From: Mesostigma viride
Taxonomy: Eukaryota > Streptophyta > Mesostigmatophyceae > Mesostigmatales > Mesostigmataceae
Direction of reading: 5' to 3'
DNA length: 64,000 nucleotides
Assembly (NCBI GenBank): GCA_009746045.1
Contig: RPFO01000199.1
Location: forward strand, 671,555-735,554
Under the pieces are notes generated by a model. The model was not told the DNA's origin. It saw nothing but the letters and a program-made list of their open reading frames with translations, and made no database searches. This document shows positions 1-13,927 of this stretch, piece by piece. The translations under genes and the position numbers were made by a program. Within the stretch, counting starts at the first letter, position 1. Every line of letters begins with the position of its first letter.

Positions 1-441
1 TTGGCGGGCTGTGCCAAATTTTTCTGCGCCGCTGGCACCTGGGCAGGCCCAACCTTTGCTGCCTCAACCGCCGTTTTGATAAGCTCTCACTTTTTTTCCC
101 GTTGTGTTTTTTGTGAAGTCTTTCTCAACACGAGCTTTGTAGTGATGCACTAACGTAATTACCTCGACTCTGTACTTGGGAGTGTTGGATTGTCAGTACA
201 CTGACTCGGCACTGTCCACTTGGCATGCAGCGCCCCAACCTTGGATTCTGGTAGCAACAGGACCCGTAACAAGTATGTCAACGTCCTAACTATGATAGCT
301 TGGACTCTTAAAACTAGTTAGTCCTTACCATAGTTATGCGAGCTCATGGCCCCACAGCAAGGCATATCGACACGGTACGCTCACCACGGCGCAGCAGGGA
401 GCATGCTTCCCTGGCGTTCATAGTTGTTCCCTGCTCTGGGC
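1..441. other. No gene recognised at left edge
   Basis: I see no exon, RNA gene or element end here. Upstream exons of the transporter that starts at 1291 would be expected on this side, but none could be recognised. They may lie outside the window. Confidence 0.5.
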
Positions 442-838
442 GTGTAGAGCATGTAGAGCATGTAGAACATGTAGAGCATGGAGAGCATGGAGAGCATGGA
501 GAGCATGGAGAGCATGGAGAGCATGGAGAGCATGGAGAGCATGGAGAGCATGGAGAGCATGGAGAGCATGGAGAGCATGGAGAGCATGGAGAGCATGGAG
601 AGCATGGAGAGCATGGAGAGCATGGAGAGCATGGAGAGCATGTACAGCATGTAGAGCATGTAGAGCATGTAGAGCATGTAGAGCATGTAGAGCATGTAGA
701 GCATGTAGAGCATGTAGAGCATGTAGAGCATGTAGAGCATGTAGAGCATGTAGAGCATGTAGAGCATGTAGAGCATGTAGAGCATGTAGAGCATGTAGAG
801 CATGTAGAGCACGGAGAGCATGTAGAGCATGTAGAGCC
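442..838. repeat. 9-bp minisatellite (GAGCATGGA/GAGCATGTA)
   Basis: About 44 head-to-tail copies of a 9-bp unit. Two variants are arranged in blocks: GAGCATGGA dominates to about 640 and GAGCATGTA after that. The unit length is a multiple of three and has no stop in several frames, so it produces long artificial ORFs on both strands (His-Gly-Glu, His-Val-Glu or Leu-His-Ala repeats). These are not genes. Confidence 0.95.
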
Positions 839-1290
839 TGGATTACGATGGGAGGCTTGCTTCCTTGGTGTGCCGTATTGAGATGAGGCGATGTGCGAAA
901 CGTGCTTGGCGAATATGCGTTAGAATGGCCCAAGGAGTGAAGTACTCGCACCATGGCGTTCACCTGCCTCATCGACATCCGTCCCTCCACCCCAGCTCCT
1001 GCAGAATTAGTCCTCGGGATCGCGGTTAGGAGCAAACATGTCCTCGTGCCGTCAGCATACCTACATGTCATGAGCTCACATAATTATGCTAAGTTTATAG
1101 ACTAGTATCTAACTATGAACTCATTTCTGCATACATATCTAACTATCAAACTATCTATTGTTTCTATATGCATGCCTAACTATCAACTCATTTCTCTATA
1201 CTACTTGGCTAACTATCACATAACTTTACCAAACCGTGAATATGACAAGAGGTGCGCCCCCACTCAACCATCTCTGCGTCACACCCACAG
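839..1290. other. No exon recognised; TA-rich stretch before transporter exon
   Basis: The stretch has loosely repeated 'taactatcaa' words around 1110-1220 and ends in the acceptor CACCCACAG at 1290. It is probably intron of the gene that follows. Confidence 0.4.
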
Positions 1291-4200
1291 GTGCTCCCCT
1301 GGCGCCCCCCTGAGGGCACCAAGGCGTATGCGCCGCTGCCCCAGGACGACGACGAAGATGGGGCAGATGCCAGCGGCGCCAAGGCCGATCACGGTGCGGC
1401 AGCGGACACGCACGTGCACCTCACGGCGGAGCCCGCCGGCGTCTCCCTCAAGATGGCCCCGCTCAGCCCCGAGGAGTCCAGGCTGCTGGGGGCAGGCGCG
1501 TCGCCGAGGTCATCGGTGGAGGGGGGGGAGGCAGGGGGGGCGGCCCCGTTGCTGCAGGGCCCCAGTTACTCACTGCTGCAGTGCCTGGTCCGCGTGGATT
1601 TCTGGTGAGTGAACGCGACCTAGGGCCGCGCACCTATCGACAGCGAGAGCCTGGTTCCATACGAAGGCTCATGATCGCGAGCTTCAAGTTCGAGTTGGCA
1701 AGTTTGTTGGACGGAATCCACGGTGGCTGGCTGGGAAAGAGACAGTGAGCATCATTCCTGAACCTGGATCGCGATTTATCTATCTGCCATGGTCATGCCT
1801 GCACGACACTCACTAAATTTGCTGATGTATGAGCTTTGCAAAGAGATGGGCTTTTGTCGTAGCCAGCCCACATTCTGACGTGCGCCCCCTACAATGCCCC
1901 CCCCCCCTCCCTTTTACCATGGTTATGGCCACACCGCCATGCATCGCCCCTGTAACACCAACCTCTAACATGGCTACGCCCCCTTCCCCCCCCTGTTGGC
2001 CGTGTGCGGGACTTCAGGCTGCTGGGCATCGTGTTCATGTTTGGGGGCGGCTGCGGCGTCACCATCATCAACAACTTGGGCCAGGTGCGCGGCCGATGAT
2101 GCCACCATTAAATAATGAAATCGCGTGACTGCTTCCCGTGCATAATGCCACCAGGCAGTCTCTTCTGTGGTGCCACCAGCTGGTGGTGGAGAGTACGGCC
2201 AGTTTGTACTGGACAGGTGGGCGGGTGCGGGACATGCAGGCAGGTGCGTCCATGGTTGCATGCCGTATGGCGCCACGTCACCATGATCCGGTGCACTAGT
2301 GTGCCGCATGGCGCTGTACTGTTTGCGGTGATCTACCTGAACACGCCCTACTGCTTGTATAATACCTTGCTGCGCCTTCATGTGCTCTACTGTGCCCTAT
2401 GGTACCCTACGTGTCCTACCATGCCCTACCGTGCCCTTCGTGCCCTATTGTGCCCTGCTGTGCCCTACCGTGCCCTACTGTGCCCTGCTGTGCCCTACTG
2501 TGCCCTGCTGTGCTCTATTGTGCCCTACTGTGCCCTGCTGTGCCCTACCGTGCCCTACTGTGCCCTATTATGCCCTATTGTGCCCTACTGCGCCCTAATG
2601 TGCCCTATTGTGCCCTACCGTGTCCTACAGTGCCCTATTATGCCCTACTGTGCCCTACCGTGCCCTATTGTGCCTTACTGTGCCCTACTGTGCCCTACCG
2701 TGCCCCGCTGTACCCTACCGTGCCCTACTTCGCCCTACTGTGCCCTACTGTGCTCTACTGTGCCCTGCTGTGCTCTATTGTGCCCTACTGTGCCCTACTG
2801 TGCCCCAATGTGCCCTACTCTACCCTACTGTCCCCTATTGTGCCCTACAGTGCCCTATTATGCCCTACTGTGCCCTACCGTGCCCTATTGTGCCTTACTG
2901 TGCCCTACTGTGCCCTACCGTGCCCTACTGTGCCCTACCGTGCCCTACTTCGCCCTACTGTGCCCTACTGTGCTCTATTGTGCCCTATTATGCCCTATTG
3001 TGCCCTACTGTGCCCTAATGTGCCCTATTGTGCCCTACCGTGCCCTACCGTGCCCTACTGTGCCCTACTGTGCCCTACTGCGCCCTACTGTGCCCGATTG
3101 TACCCTATTATGCCCTATTATGCCTCGCTGCACCGGCTGCCTCCCCTACTGTGCCCTACCGCATGGTCGCCAGATCGTGGTGGCGCTGGGCGGCGCGGAG
3201 CACACCGGGCGCGAGGGCAAGGAGTGGCTGGACCACTTCACCAACACCATGGTCTCCATCGTCGCCATCTCCAACTGTGTGGGCCGCATCGTCACGGGGT
3301 GAGGGGGGGCCACATGGGCTGCAAGCAATACGGGGTCGCGCGTAACATGACTGCGCACGTTCCTTGGTAAAGAGCCACAAACGCAGGCAATAATGAGGAG
3401 CAGACATCGGCAACGAGCCTCGTTCGTGTTGGCTAACCATGGGCAGCAGTAGTCACACATGCACATGGGCAGTCATAGGTACTAATGGACGCAGGCATGC
3501 CCGCCATGGCAGCCTTCATGTCCTCTACTGCGCTGCTGTCACGGCCTCAAGTGCAGCTTTGACCCAAGCTGCTTGACGATCTGCTAGCTACAGCTGTATG
3601 TGATCCATGCTTAAGCTACCACCACCACCAGCAGCTGTTGACAGCTGTAGTTCCCGCTGCTGCTGCTATATTAACGATGGTGCCGTTGACTGCCGCTGCC
3701 TTGCAGCCCGATCGTACTCGTCTGTCCCACCTGCGTTCCGCTTGCTAGATGCGGCCTCTGTGTCCAAGGGATGATGCTTGCTGCCCTCATGTGCCACGGT
3801 TTCACAAAGATGTTTGCATTACAGGGATGCACCATAGTGTTTCTCCTCTCCATAGGGATGGCGCTACTTGGCCGCTCCCGCAGGGGCTAAATGCAACGAG
3901 CGATCATGACTTGGTGCAGAGCGAGCCGCTGTGACACAGGGGCCTGTTGCACCAACGGCAGTCAAGGGATGAGCATGCTCGTACGGGGTTTGGAACAAGG
4001 GGAAAGCCAAGCCTTCCCGGGACACAAGCATTTTCTACGTGAATGCAAAGGTTTCCTCGACCACCGTGGGAGTGTGATGGATGCTTGTTACCGGGGGGCC
4101 CCGTTTGCTGTTACTATCCTATTTCCTTGCTTTCCTTATCTGGTACCCCTTACACCTGGTTGAAACATCTTGGGGCTCGTGGACATGATGATGCACATGA

Positions 4201-6274
4201 TGACCCATCAGTCGAGCGACTGTGTCCGTTATCTTTCAGTGCGAGGCGTTGTTGGTTGACATCATGCTGCCTTCAACCGTGCGCTCCTAGTACCAACATG
4301 ATCCTGCATGGATGCCAGTACGATGCCGGTGTCACTGATGTGCGGGCGACAGTAGCTCGCCCGTTGCCATATAACCAGTCCCATGGCACGGCGCGAGTAT
4401 GTAGTATGGTATTAGGACGGCGCTAGTGTACCAGACTGCCTGTTACACATCAACACAACTTCATGACTGGCGGCTTTGTCTCCGCGCTGCATTCGTTGCT
4501 GTCTCTCTAAACCTGCTGCATCCGCCCCCCCCACCACCAAACTGCTGCCCCCTGCCCCCGCAGGAGTTTCTCCGAATACCTGCTGAAGCAGCGCTGCTGG
4601 CCGCGCCCGCTGTGCATGCTGGCGGCCATCGTGGGCATGGCGCTTGCGCAGATGTACATGTTCCTGGCATGCACCGGTACGCTGCTCCATGCTGCCTAGT
4701 GATGCTATTGGTCACCATGTGCGGTGGGGTGTTGGCGCAAGTGGGCATGTTCCTGGCATGCACCGGTTTGGTGCCGCCTGCACGCCATTTAGATCAATTC
4801 TACTATAGTGCGCTGTTGGCTATCGGCACAGATTTCCTGGCCCTCCTATGGGTTTCCATGGTTGCCCAGCGAAGGTGCTGGTGGCGGTGTTCTACCTGTG
4901 GCGCGGGTGGCCACTGGCGTCTGTTTTCATCACCGCATGCTGCGCACACATACGTGCATGGAGACATGGTAACACACACGCGCGTGCATGCAGACACGCG
5001 CTCACTGTTTATCCTTAGAGGCGGATCGTCGATTTATTCTACAGCCTTTCTGTGTGCGTTGGTGGGCGCGTGCACGCAGGCAGTAGTGAAGCACCGTTGG
5101 CCGCCTGATTGGATGACCTGTTCATGACGAGCCATGAGCATGCACGCACAGCACAGAGAGTCCACGACCCCGCGTGTCTTTATATGCATGCCTGCATGTC
5201 AGCAAGCTCTGGCTCTGGGGTCCGCCACTGAAAGTGTGGGATATGCAATCTCCACGCCACCGACATGGGCTCGATTCCCCACCACCCAAAAACATGCGTG
5301 CGATGCGCCGCCACCGGCCTGCAGACATCTTGCGCCTGTACGCGGGCGTCGTGACCGTTGGCTTCATGTACGGCGCGCACTGGGCGCTCATGCCAGCCAT
5401 CTGCTCCGAGGTGTTCGGGCTCAAGCACCTGGGCGCAGTCGTGAACGGCATAAGGTGGGACAGGGGGGGGCACCGCATGCGCAGCCATGCCCCGTGTTAT
5501 GACGTTGGGAGCGGACACCTCTATAGGCTCTGGCTATGTTTACCTTGCGGGCGAGGGCGCAGGGTCGTTACGGCTTCGTTGGGGTATCTTCCATGTGGAG
5601 TGTAGTGGCCAGCATCAGCAGTTCTGCTCATGTTGTGGGGAGAGCAGACAAGTCTTCCTTCTGGTACTCTCCAAGGGCTACTGCAGTCATCACAATTACT
5701 ACTAGCTGCTTGATTACTAGCAAGGCCTTGTTGTTCGATCTGCAGAACATCTGGGATTTGTGTATACTACAGGTATGGCATGCTGTCGGAATGTTGGTGC
5801 GTCAGCCGCGATAGTAGAATTAGCATGGGCATGTGCGCAGGATTGATGCTTCTCTGAATTCCAATATGGCTGCACGCATGGTCGAAAGTTTCAGTTGGCT
5901 CATGCATGCCTGAATTCTAATGTGTGGTGATCATCCCTGTAGTCTTACCCATCTTTATCTGCATGACTGTGTGGTTGTGGTTATGTATACATGTGTGTGT
6001 CCTCACGCGCAGCATGTTTGCTGCAGGAGGATCAGTGCTGCTGTCAACCTTGCTGGTCGGCTTTGTGTACGAGCGCCATGTAGTGCCGGGCGAATCCACC
6101 TGCTATGGTGTGCCCTGCTATGCCGACGTCTTCTATTGGATGGCTGTGGCGTGCTCCATAGCCGCCTGCTGCGCAGCGTGGCTGTATGTGCGCACAATAG
6201 CTGTTTATCGTCGCATCTGGCACTCCCAACGAGATGCCACGCTGCGCTCCGCACCGAAACACACGCTTACTTAA
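1291..6274 (+). CDS. Nodulin-like/NFD4-type MFS transporter, C-terminal half, multi-exon
   Basis: Membrane transporter of the major facilitator superfamily; substrate unknown. Exons read directly: 1291-1604, 2018-2084, 3174-3298, 4564-4676, 5325-5454 and 6027-6274 (stop TAA). The first five junctions join in phase. The first exon carries an acidic cytosolic loop and ends in ...VRVDFW. The second continues LLGIVFMFGGGCGVTIINN then LGQ, and the fifth has VGFMYGAHWALMP then EVFGLKHLGAVVNG. These are signatures of the nodulin-like/NFD4 family second half. The last exon encodes hydrophobic helices and a basic tail. Phase between 5454 and 6027 does not match, so a small exon (length 2 mod 3) is missing from my model. 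The N-terminal helices are not found and may lie left of the window. Family call is from memory of motifs. Confidence 0.75.
2385..3125. repeat. 10-bp minisatellite TGCCCTACTG inside transporter intron 2
   Basis: About 74 units of a 10-bp word, TGCCCTACTG with variants such as TGCCCTACCG and TGCCCTATTG. It lies wholly within the intron between exons 2018-2084 and 3174-3298. The unit is not a multiple of three, yet three frames stay open for hundreds of bases (Cys-Pro-Thr-Val-Pro-Tyr-like repeats). These are artefacts. Confidence 0.95.
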
Positions 6275-6316
6275 TGGCAGTACATGCTCAGTAGTATATA
6301 TGAAGATAGATGATTG

Positions 6317-6321
6317 TGTAA
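6317..6321 (+). terminator. Candidate polyadenylation signal TGTAA
   Basis: TGTAA lies about 43 bases after the transporter stop codon. TGTAA is the usual green-algal polyadenylation motif. Confidence 0.5.
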
Positions 6322-6461
6322 ATGATAGACACGCCCAACATCTCTTCTTGAAAGAAAAAAATGCCCGATTCATTACATGTGAATGTTCCCACCATGGACA
6401 AGAGTCATCTGCTCATCACGTGCACTTTTATTTTCTGGCACGTGCTATACTGGCTACCCGA

Positions 6462-6600
6462 CATGCATAAGTAAGTAAGTACTTGCGTGTCATGGGCATA
6501 TGCATGCCTCATGCCTGGGAGTACTAGCCTCTTAGAAAATGGATTACACAAAAGTTAGACAAAGCGACATGCATGTGTAAGATATTACTGTACTTGGTTG
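6462..6600 (-). mobile_element. LINE 3' tail with (TTAC)n end
   Basis: On the minus strand the order is a short 3'-UTR-like block, then GCATGACACGCAAGTACTTA and TTAC repeats. The same block closes the LINE copies ending at about 6815 and 7523 and recurs near 16280-16420 and 40845-40945. No coding part is left here. Confidence 0.6.
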
Positions 6601-6814
6601 TCTCACTTCATAATGCTGTGCACATGCAGCCTCGACGTGAGGGCTGCGTGCATGCCGCCGGCGCCCCCACGGCGCCAGCTAGCCAGGAAGAAGAATACAC
6701 GACCATCCAGCCTGACCAGCCGCATGTCAGTTGCTGGGCCGCCTGAAGCATGCCATGCACATGCAGGCTGCAGTCCTGCAGCGCTCAGTACGTCCCACTA
6801 GAAAGGCGCTGTAG

Positions 6815-7515
6815 TACGTAAGTAAGTAAGTACTTGCGTGTCATGCGCATTGGCACATGTGCCACGGAGTACAATGCCAATCTCATTAGATGATAATTAC
6901 ATGAAAGTTACAAATGCCGTCTCCATCATGCCCCAACCATATAGTCACTAGAGGGGGATACAATCCTCATCTGAGCTGTCCTATACTGTAATGGCAGACA
7001 AGGCGGTGGTGTAGCGGCTATCCTCAGGGGGAATAACTGACCTCAACCTGCGGACTTCTACCCTGGCTAGCGATGGGCCGCGGAGCCCGTGGGGAGGAAA
7101 CAGAGCATGCCCCTCAGGAAGGTGCTTATCGTAGATGGCAACTCATTTCTCCTTGTCTATCATACACGGGCGCGCCGGCGGAGTACAGATGAGTCCCAGA
7201 ACCCCTGCATCCTCAAGAAGTTGTGGGATGTGTCACGCAGGTCCGGGTCGCGCCGCATCGGTGCAGGGCACGCGCATGCAAGTTTGCCAGTGGGTTGCGA
7301 CGGGACGGGACTAGGGGACCCAGCCATAGGAGGTGTCTACCTGGCTGGCCAGTCTTATGAGCCCCCCGGTGCAGGGCCCACATTGGTATTCACCTGGTCG
7401 ATGTGCGGGCAAGAAGATGGCCGGCAAAGAAGAGGCGCGCAGTGTCGGATGGTACATGGGTGAGAAGATCGAGGGAGCTCGCAGTAGAGCTCGGCCCGGG
7501 TGCGGCGCTCTTGGT
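6815..7515 (-). pseudogene. LINE ORF2 C-terminal remnant, copy 1
   Basis: Diverged duplicate of the copy at 7523-8290. It keeps the block around 6950-7340 that encodes the end of the LINE protein in the better copy, but is broken by indels. It ends in the shared 3' UTR and the (TTAC)n tail at about 6815-6840. Severe 5' truncation is normal for LINE insertion. Confidence 0.6.
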
Positions 7516-7522
7516 AGCGGAC

Positions 7523-8290
7523 GCCAAGTAAGTAAGTAAGTAAGTAAGTACTTGCGTGTCATGCGCAAAGGCATGCCACGGAGTACTATGCTAATCTCAT
7601 TAGAAAAATAATTACACAAAAGTTTAAACAAATATCGTCTGCATCATCCCCCAACCGTTAAGCACTAGATGGGGATGTAATCCTCATCCGAGCTGTCCTC
7701 TACTGTAATGGCAGACGAGGCGGTAGTGTAGCGGCTATCCTCAGGACCAATAACCTCCACCTGCGGACTTCTACCCTGGCTAGCAACGGGCCGCGGGGCC
7801 CGTGGGGAGAAAACAGGAGCATACCCCTCGGGAAGGTGCTTATCGCAGATGGCAGCCCATTTCTCCTTGTCAATCATGCGGGCGCGGAGTACGGATAGTC
7901 CCAGAAGCCCTGCATCTTCAAGCAGTTGTGTCACATAGGTCCGGGTCGCGCCGCGCCGGTGCCCGGCGCGCGCAAGTTTGCCAGTGGGTTGCGATGGGAC
8001 AAGGGGACCCTGCCATAGGAGGAGGCCAAGGATGTGACGGAACATTCGACGGTGCTGTCAAGCTGCTTGCTCAGTGCCTGGTCCAGGGTCCACGCCTCGC
8101 AACCGTAAAGGAGGATGCTGAGGACATCTCGGGCCTTGAACAGAATACGCTTGCGCCGCCGGTGGCGACATGTCTAGAACCTGTCAAGGCGGCGCCGAGG
8201 GCCACCCAGGCCTGTACAAAGGTCACTAGCACATGCATCATGCAGGCGCCTTAGCAAATAGCGTATTGGCAGTTGTTAAGTCACCGCCCT
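7523..8290 (-). pseudogene. LINE ORF2 C-terminal remnant, copy 2
   Basis: On the minus strand the reading frame starts as RILFKARDVLSILLYGCEAW then TLDQALSKQLDSTVE. This is the usual region after the reverse transcriptase palm in LINEs (LLYGxEAWTL). A frameshift near 8045 moves the reading to a frame of about 126 codons (8045-7665) that ends in ...VEDSSDEDYIPI and a stop. Then come about 100 bases of 3' UTR and a (TTAC)n tail at 7527-7550. The copy is 5'-truncated at about 8290. Family inferred from motif order; the catalytic core is absent. Confidence 0.7.
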
Positions 8291-8319
8291 CAGTGAATAG
8301 TTGCTCAAGGAGGGGGGTG

Positions 8320-9068
8320 TCAACTGGCATTCCTATCGGTTAGGCGCGGCGCGTACGTAATGCAGCCCCTGAGGCCCACGGGCAGGGTCGCATTGGCATC
8401 CACCAAGATGGCAACGATGTATTGATGTGGGATCTGTCGCTCAAGGTCGAGCCGGCAACTCATTAAAAAACCCCTCTCGAGGTCTTCGGCAGGGTACGTG
8501 CCCAGCATGTGGGGCATCTATAGCCGACAATGAAGTGGAGAGCATAATGGGCCGTCCTTCCGTTCTTCAAGGAGAGGAAAGTGCACTGAAGGCTCCTATT
8601 AGAGCAAAGTTTGCATGTGGTCCTCGAGTTGGGCGGCTGCCAGCGGTGGGGGAGCACAGCAAGCCCATCCCCCTTGACCCGGCACATGTGCTGGGCCGCA
8701 CAGCAGTTGCAATTGTAGTGCAAGGGTGACACGCTGAACGGGCCCTTCAAAGCTCAACGCCGGTGCTCTTGAACACCGAGCCAATCAATTAATGTCATAG
8801 AGGCGGCAGTAGTGCATGGACAAGCTCGTTAGCCCGCACGGGGGCGTCCCCCCCCGGGCAGGGTGCGGACATGGTAAGTAGCGAGTGGCATGCCGGCGTT
8901 GACCCAGCAAAGGGCGCCGCTGGGGACCCACGGTATCGGCGCCGGCGGGGGGGTGGGATGAGAGGCTGGCGGGGTGACAGTGTGCGGCGTGAGATAATAT
9001 AATACTTTACAACGAGCATACATGGTACCCTGATCCATGCAGATGAGCGGCGCAACTGACTTGCTCAC
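8320..9068 (-). pseudogene. Degenerate coding remnant with Cys clusters
   Basis: Three partly overlapping minus-strand frames look protein-like. 9068-8829 includes GALCWVNAGMPLATYHV. 8750-8463 has Cys-x2-Cys pairs (CKLCSNRS, YRCPTCW), like zinc ligands. 8517-8320 reads RQIPHQYIVAILVDANATLP. Frames switch without plausible splice sites, so this is more likely a decayed mobile element than a working gene. No family recognised. Confidence 0.3.
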
Positions 9069-9539
9069 CTGGTCTTTGGGTCAAAGAAAGAATGCAGCAT
9101 ACCGTTGTTGGTAGTAGTGCCGGGAGGCAAAAGCCAGCAGGCGCTCCTTGTTGCGAAGTTGGCGATAAAGGTCGCGGCTTTGACTCCGTTGCGTCGACGG
9201 CGTCGTCCATGAGATTGGGCTATCAATCCAAGACACGCTCGGCCATCGGACGACGGGTGTGGAAGGTGGGTTTACTGGCTAACCGGCCGGCCCTGGAATA
9301 GCTGCTCGCGGTGTGGCCGGGGTGGCCGGCGGGGGAGGGCCGGCCTACTACTCCCTGTCCCGCCGCGTGTCCGCCCTCGGCGTGGGGACCTCGCACGAGG
9401 TAACCTCCAATTTCCATGTGTTGTCCTTCCCGGAAATCTGATATATTTGTGTGGTCAGCGAGGGCCTCCTTCGCGTCCTCCTGACAGTGCCAAACGGTAT
9501 ATGTCCCTGCATCATGCATGCGGGCGCCGGCTAAGCTGC

Positions 9540-10000
9540 TCCGGGGTCAGATCGTCATCGATCGAGGCTCCAACCCAGGCTCCGTTGTACCTTGGTCCGG
9601 TGTTGTTGGAGTATACTGTATAGTGCAAGTTGCCGACGGGGAGCGTAAGCACGAGCGCCACCGGCGCGTCCACGCGCCCCGGTAGGCGGCGGAGGGTGTC
9701 AATTGTGACACTGAATGAGTTGCTTGTGCGCGCCGCATAATATAGTCCACCATGTAATAATGAACATCCAGATTAGGTATGGGGAGAGCACACAGCCCTG
9801 CTGCCATTGCATTACCGAAAGAGGCAACATTCGTTTCCCTTGAAAATTCAAGTACAACGGACGGCGCGCAAATTTCAGCGTACGGACTGATCCAGGACCG
9901 GATCGACCAAACCCGATCTGCCCAAATCTGCCCAAATCTTTCACTTCACGAGTCACTACCGGATCTGTACGGCACCTGCGGGCCGACTTCCTGATTCCGT
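9540..10000 (-). pseudogene. LINE reverse transcriptase fragment (QGCVLSPYL)
   Basis: The minus strand reads MQWQQGCVLSPYL near 9830-9790, then (after a frame change) VDYIMRRAQATHSVSQLT. This matches the LINE motif RQGCxLSPxLFNxxxD. Downstream frames are disrupted and end at an unrelated junction near 9540. Only one motif block is present. Confidence 0.5.
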
Positions 10001-10013
10001 GGACTCCGAGCAT

Positions 10014-11632
<1,619 letters not shown>

Positions 11633-13440
11633 CATGCATGCACGTCTAGTGTCTCTCCATTTGAGCACCTGTCCTTACACCCCCGCAGTGGCAGCCAAGC
11701 GAGGAAGCAACCAAGGGACCAAGCGAACCCCCCAACTGCCCGACATCACCGGAATGTACCGTCCGGAATGTTCGTATGGCACGTTAATTGCACAAATACC
11801 TGCCCCACATTTTCTTCAACGCTATATAATGCATCATCGCAGTGCCACAACAATCTGGGCTCTGAGATATTGAATCATACGGGGGGGGAAGATGACAGGC
11901 ATACCTGGATGTTTCACACGTGCATGCCTGAACGGCACATGGATTATGAAACAAATTGAAAGCACGGGCGCACAACATCAACCAATATCATAACTTATTT
12001 TACTGTACAAGGTAATGTTCATTGGTACCACATGCATTACTGGACAACTTTGGAGTTGGGTTTGATATGGCCTGCAGGCTATCTATTGTGAAAACTGCAA
12101 GGCATGCTGGTATGGCTACTAAGTGGAACACCATGAATGGAATCCCTAGGAACACCAAGCCTAGTAATGTAAATTACAGGTGGCACAACTGGCACACACC
12201 ACATCGTGGCAAATATAAGCCTGGACTGCAACAGATGATGGCATTTTCCTGTTATGGCATGGTCGATCGGAGGGAATTTTCAACTTTTAATGCCGATGGA
12301 CAATGTGAAAGTTATTCCACATAGGGCGGCCCGGCACTCAGCTGCTAACGTCTAGCTGACAACAAGCTTCACGGCCGAATCAGGGATGCAGCGTCCACTA
12401 TTAAACCAAGGCATATGAAAAAAAATTCCTGCACAACGTCGGCTTACCGATGGTTGTGGTTAGCATGCGTGAACAAGAAGATTGTGTGGTTTGTACGCCA
12501 GTCTGATCCGGCGACATGGCAGTGGCTGCCGGCCAGCACATGCGCATGCCATTCGACATGCTGAATGGGGGGCTGTGCGTTAAAATCAAAATGAACATGA
12601 CAAACATCTCATGTAAGAAATTTATATACAGCTTTCTGTCTCAAGCCAAAAAAGGGTGTGTCGTCATGCAATATATCAGTCCTGCCAGCCATAAACCTTA
12701 ACTCCTAATCTGGAATTCACAATTGGCTTGTTTGAATCACACGCATAAACAAAGTAGTCGACACATGTCTACGGAAGCGGCATTTTGAACGTGAGATTGG
12801 ATTGATTCGCCGTTTGGTTAGTAAGTTTCCCAGACTGCCATCGCTAGCAAATTTACCATGGCTAGCAGGTGCTGCGGTGCATTTTTTTGCTTAGGCAACG
12901 GGACCATTTTTCTTTAGTCTAGCGCAAAAAAGGCTAAGCATGGGCGGGTCGACATGGCGTCGCATGGGCCGTGAGGCCGGACTTGAACGGACGATAGTGT
13001 TGTACTAGTTCAGGCTGAAAATGATTCCACCGTTTTCCTTTTCTGATTCCACCGTTTTTCCTTTCCGATTCCTTGGATGAAATCTGGCCGAATCAGACAG
13101 AATAGTTCCTGCGGTGCCAAAAGGGCGGTTACGAAAATGTGTGGCTGGAGTTTGTGCGAAGGGTAACTACTTTGACTGGTGCGCACTTGAAACTAGTCGG
13201 CATTGCTAGATGCCGCGGGGGTACACTCCAACTTGAAAGCCGGACGTCTTGGGGGTCAAGGCCTGGCTTTCGGTAATGCAATGACCCCCCGATGTGCAGG
13301 GGGAAGACGTCTGTACCTGCATGCCACATGCACCCCAGTCGCAACTGCTACGTACGTGTCCGAGCTGACCTCGAGTCTTATTGCACCCACAGTAGATGCC
13401 AGGCTCTCCTTGTGAGTGGCTTTTGATTGCACCGGCCTGT
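11633..13440. other. No gene recognised
   Basis: Short open frames occur (for example 12022-12324) but have no splice context or recognisable motif. Around 13020-13075 the phrase 'gattccaccgttttycctttt' occurs twice. Confidence 0.4.
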
Positions 13441-13459
13441 GGCCTCCCTTCCTGGCAGT

Positions 13460-13925
13460 GAGAGATTAATTAATTAATTAACCACTGGTTAACTAAACTC
13501 GTTGGGGACTCAGTCACGGGCAGTGAGAGATGGATCGGTGTCTCTGCCCTCCTTGCATGCACTAGGTGCAGTGCATGTACATAGCAACCCGCAGGGATCG
13601 AATTTGACAGCACTTAATGCTACATCTGATGGATCGATACCATGCAGCTCAGTTTGAACACCCGGCCGCATTTCCTCCCTACCTTGCCATGAACTACACC
13701 CAGATGTTGCTAGCTGGCCGACCTCAGTGGTGGTCCCAGCTCAGTTTGAACACCGCATTCACTCCCTCTCTCTTGATTGGACTGCTATGCGCAGAACAAG
13801 AAGAGGTGGCAGAAGATTGCCCAGGCTCACACGCCAGCCCCTGTGGGCAAGCCCCCTCCCCCCAAGCGGAAGGGCCGGGCGCTTTGCTGAGTACAGTAGT
13901 TAGGGGTTTTCTAGACTAGATAATT
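13460..13925 (+). mobile_element. Repeat family encoding QNKKRW...PPPPKRKGR, copy 1
   Basis: The plus strand contains MNYTQMLLAGRPQWWSQLSL at about 13690-13750, then a block near 13795-13885 whose frames read AQNKKRWQKIAQAHTPAPVG and KPPPPKRKGR. The same peptide string recurs on the minus strand at 29345-29151 and 41304-41107, and degraded on plus at 15961-16080. I take it as the 3' end of a repeated LINE or SINE-like element. The parent family is not recognised. Confidence 0.5.
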
Positions 13926-13927
13926 AA

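Noticed and set aside
336-1071. Long ORFs on both strands (HGE/HVE, LHA and MLS/MLY repeats)
   Set aside because: They are translations of a 9-bp minisatellite. All frames are open because the unit lacks stops.
2115-3370. ORFs of 323 and 395 codons rich in Cys-Pro-Thr-Val
   Set aside because: They translate the 10-bp intronic repeat; the real exon within them is only 3174-3298.
4677-5324. Extra transporter exon around 4745-4860 (repeat of 'ttcctggcatgcaccgg')
   Set aside because: It partly duplicates the exon end at 4660-4676, but the exon 4 to exon 5 join at 4676/5325 is already in phase and matches the family.
5740-5785. Mini-exon 'aacatctggg...ctacag' in the last transporter intron
   Set aside because: It has good splice sites, but its 27-base length does not correct the phase mismatch before 6027.
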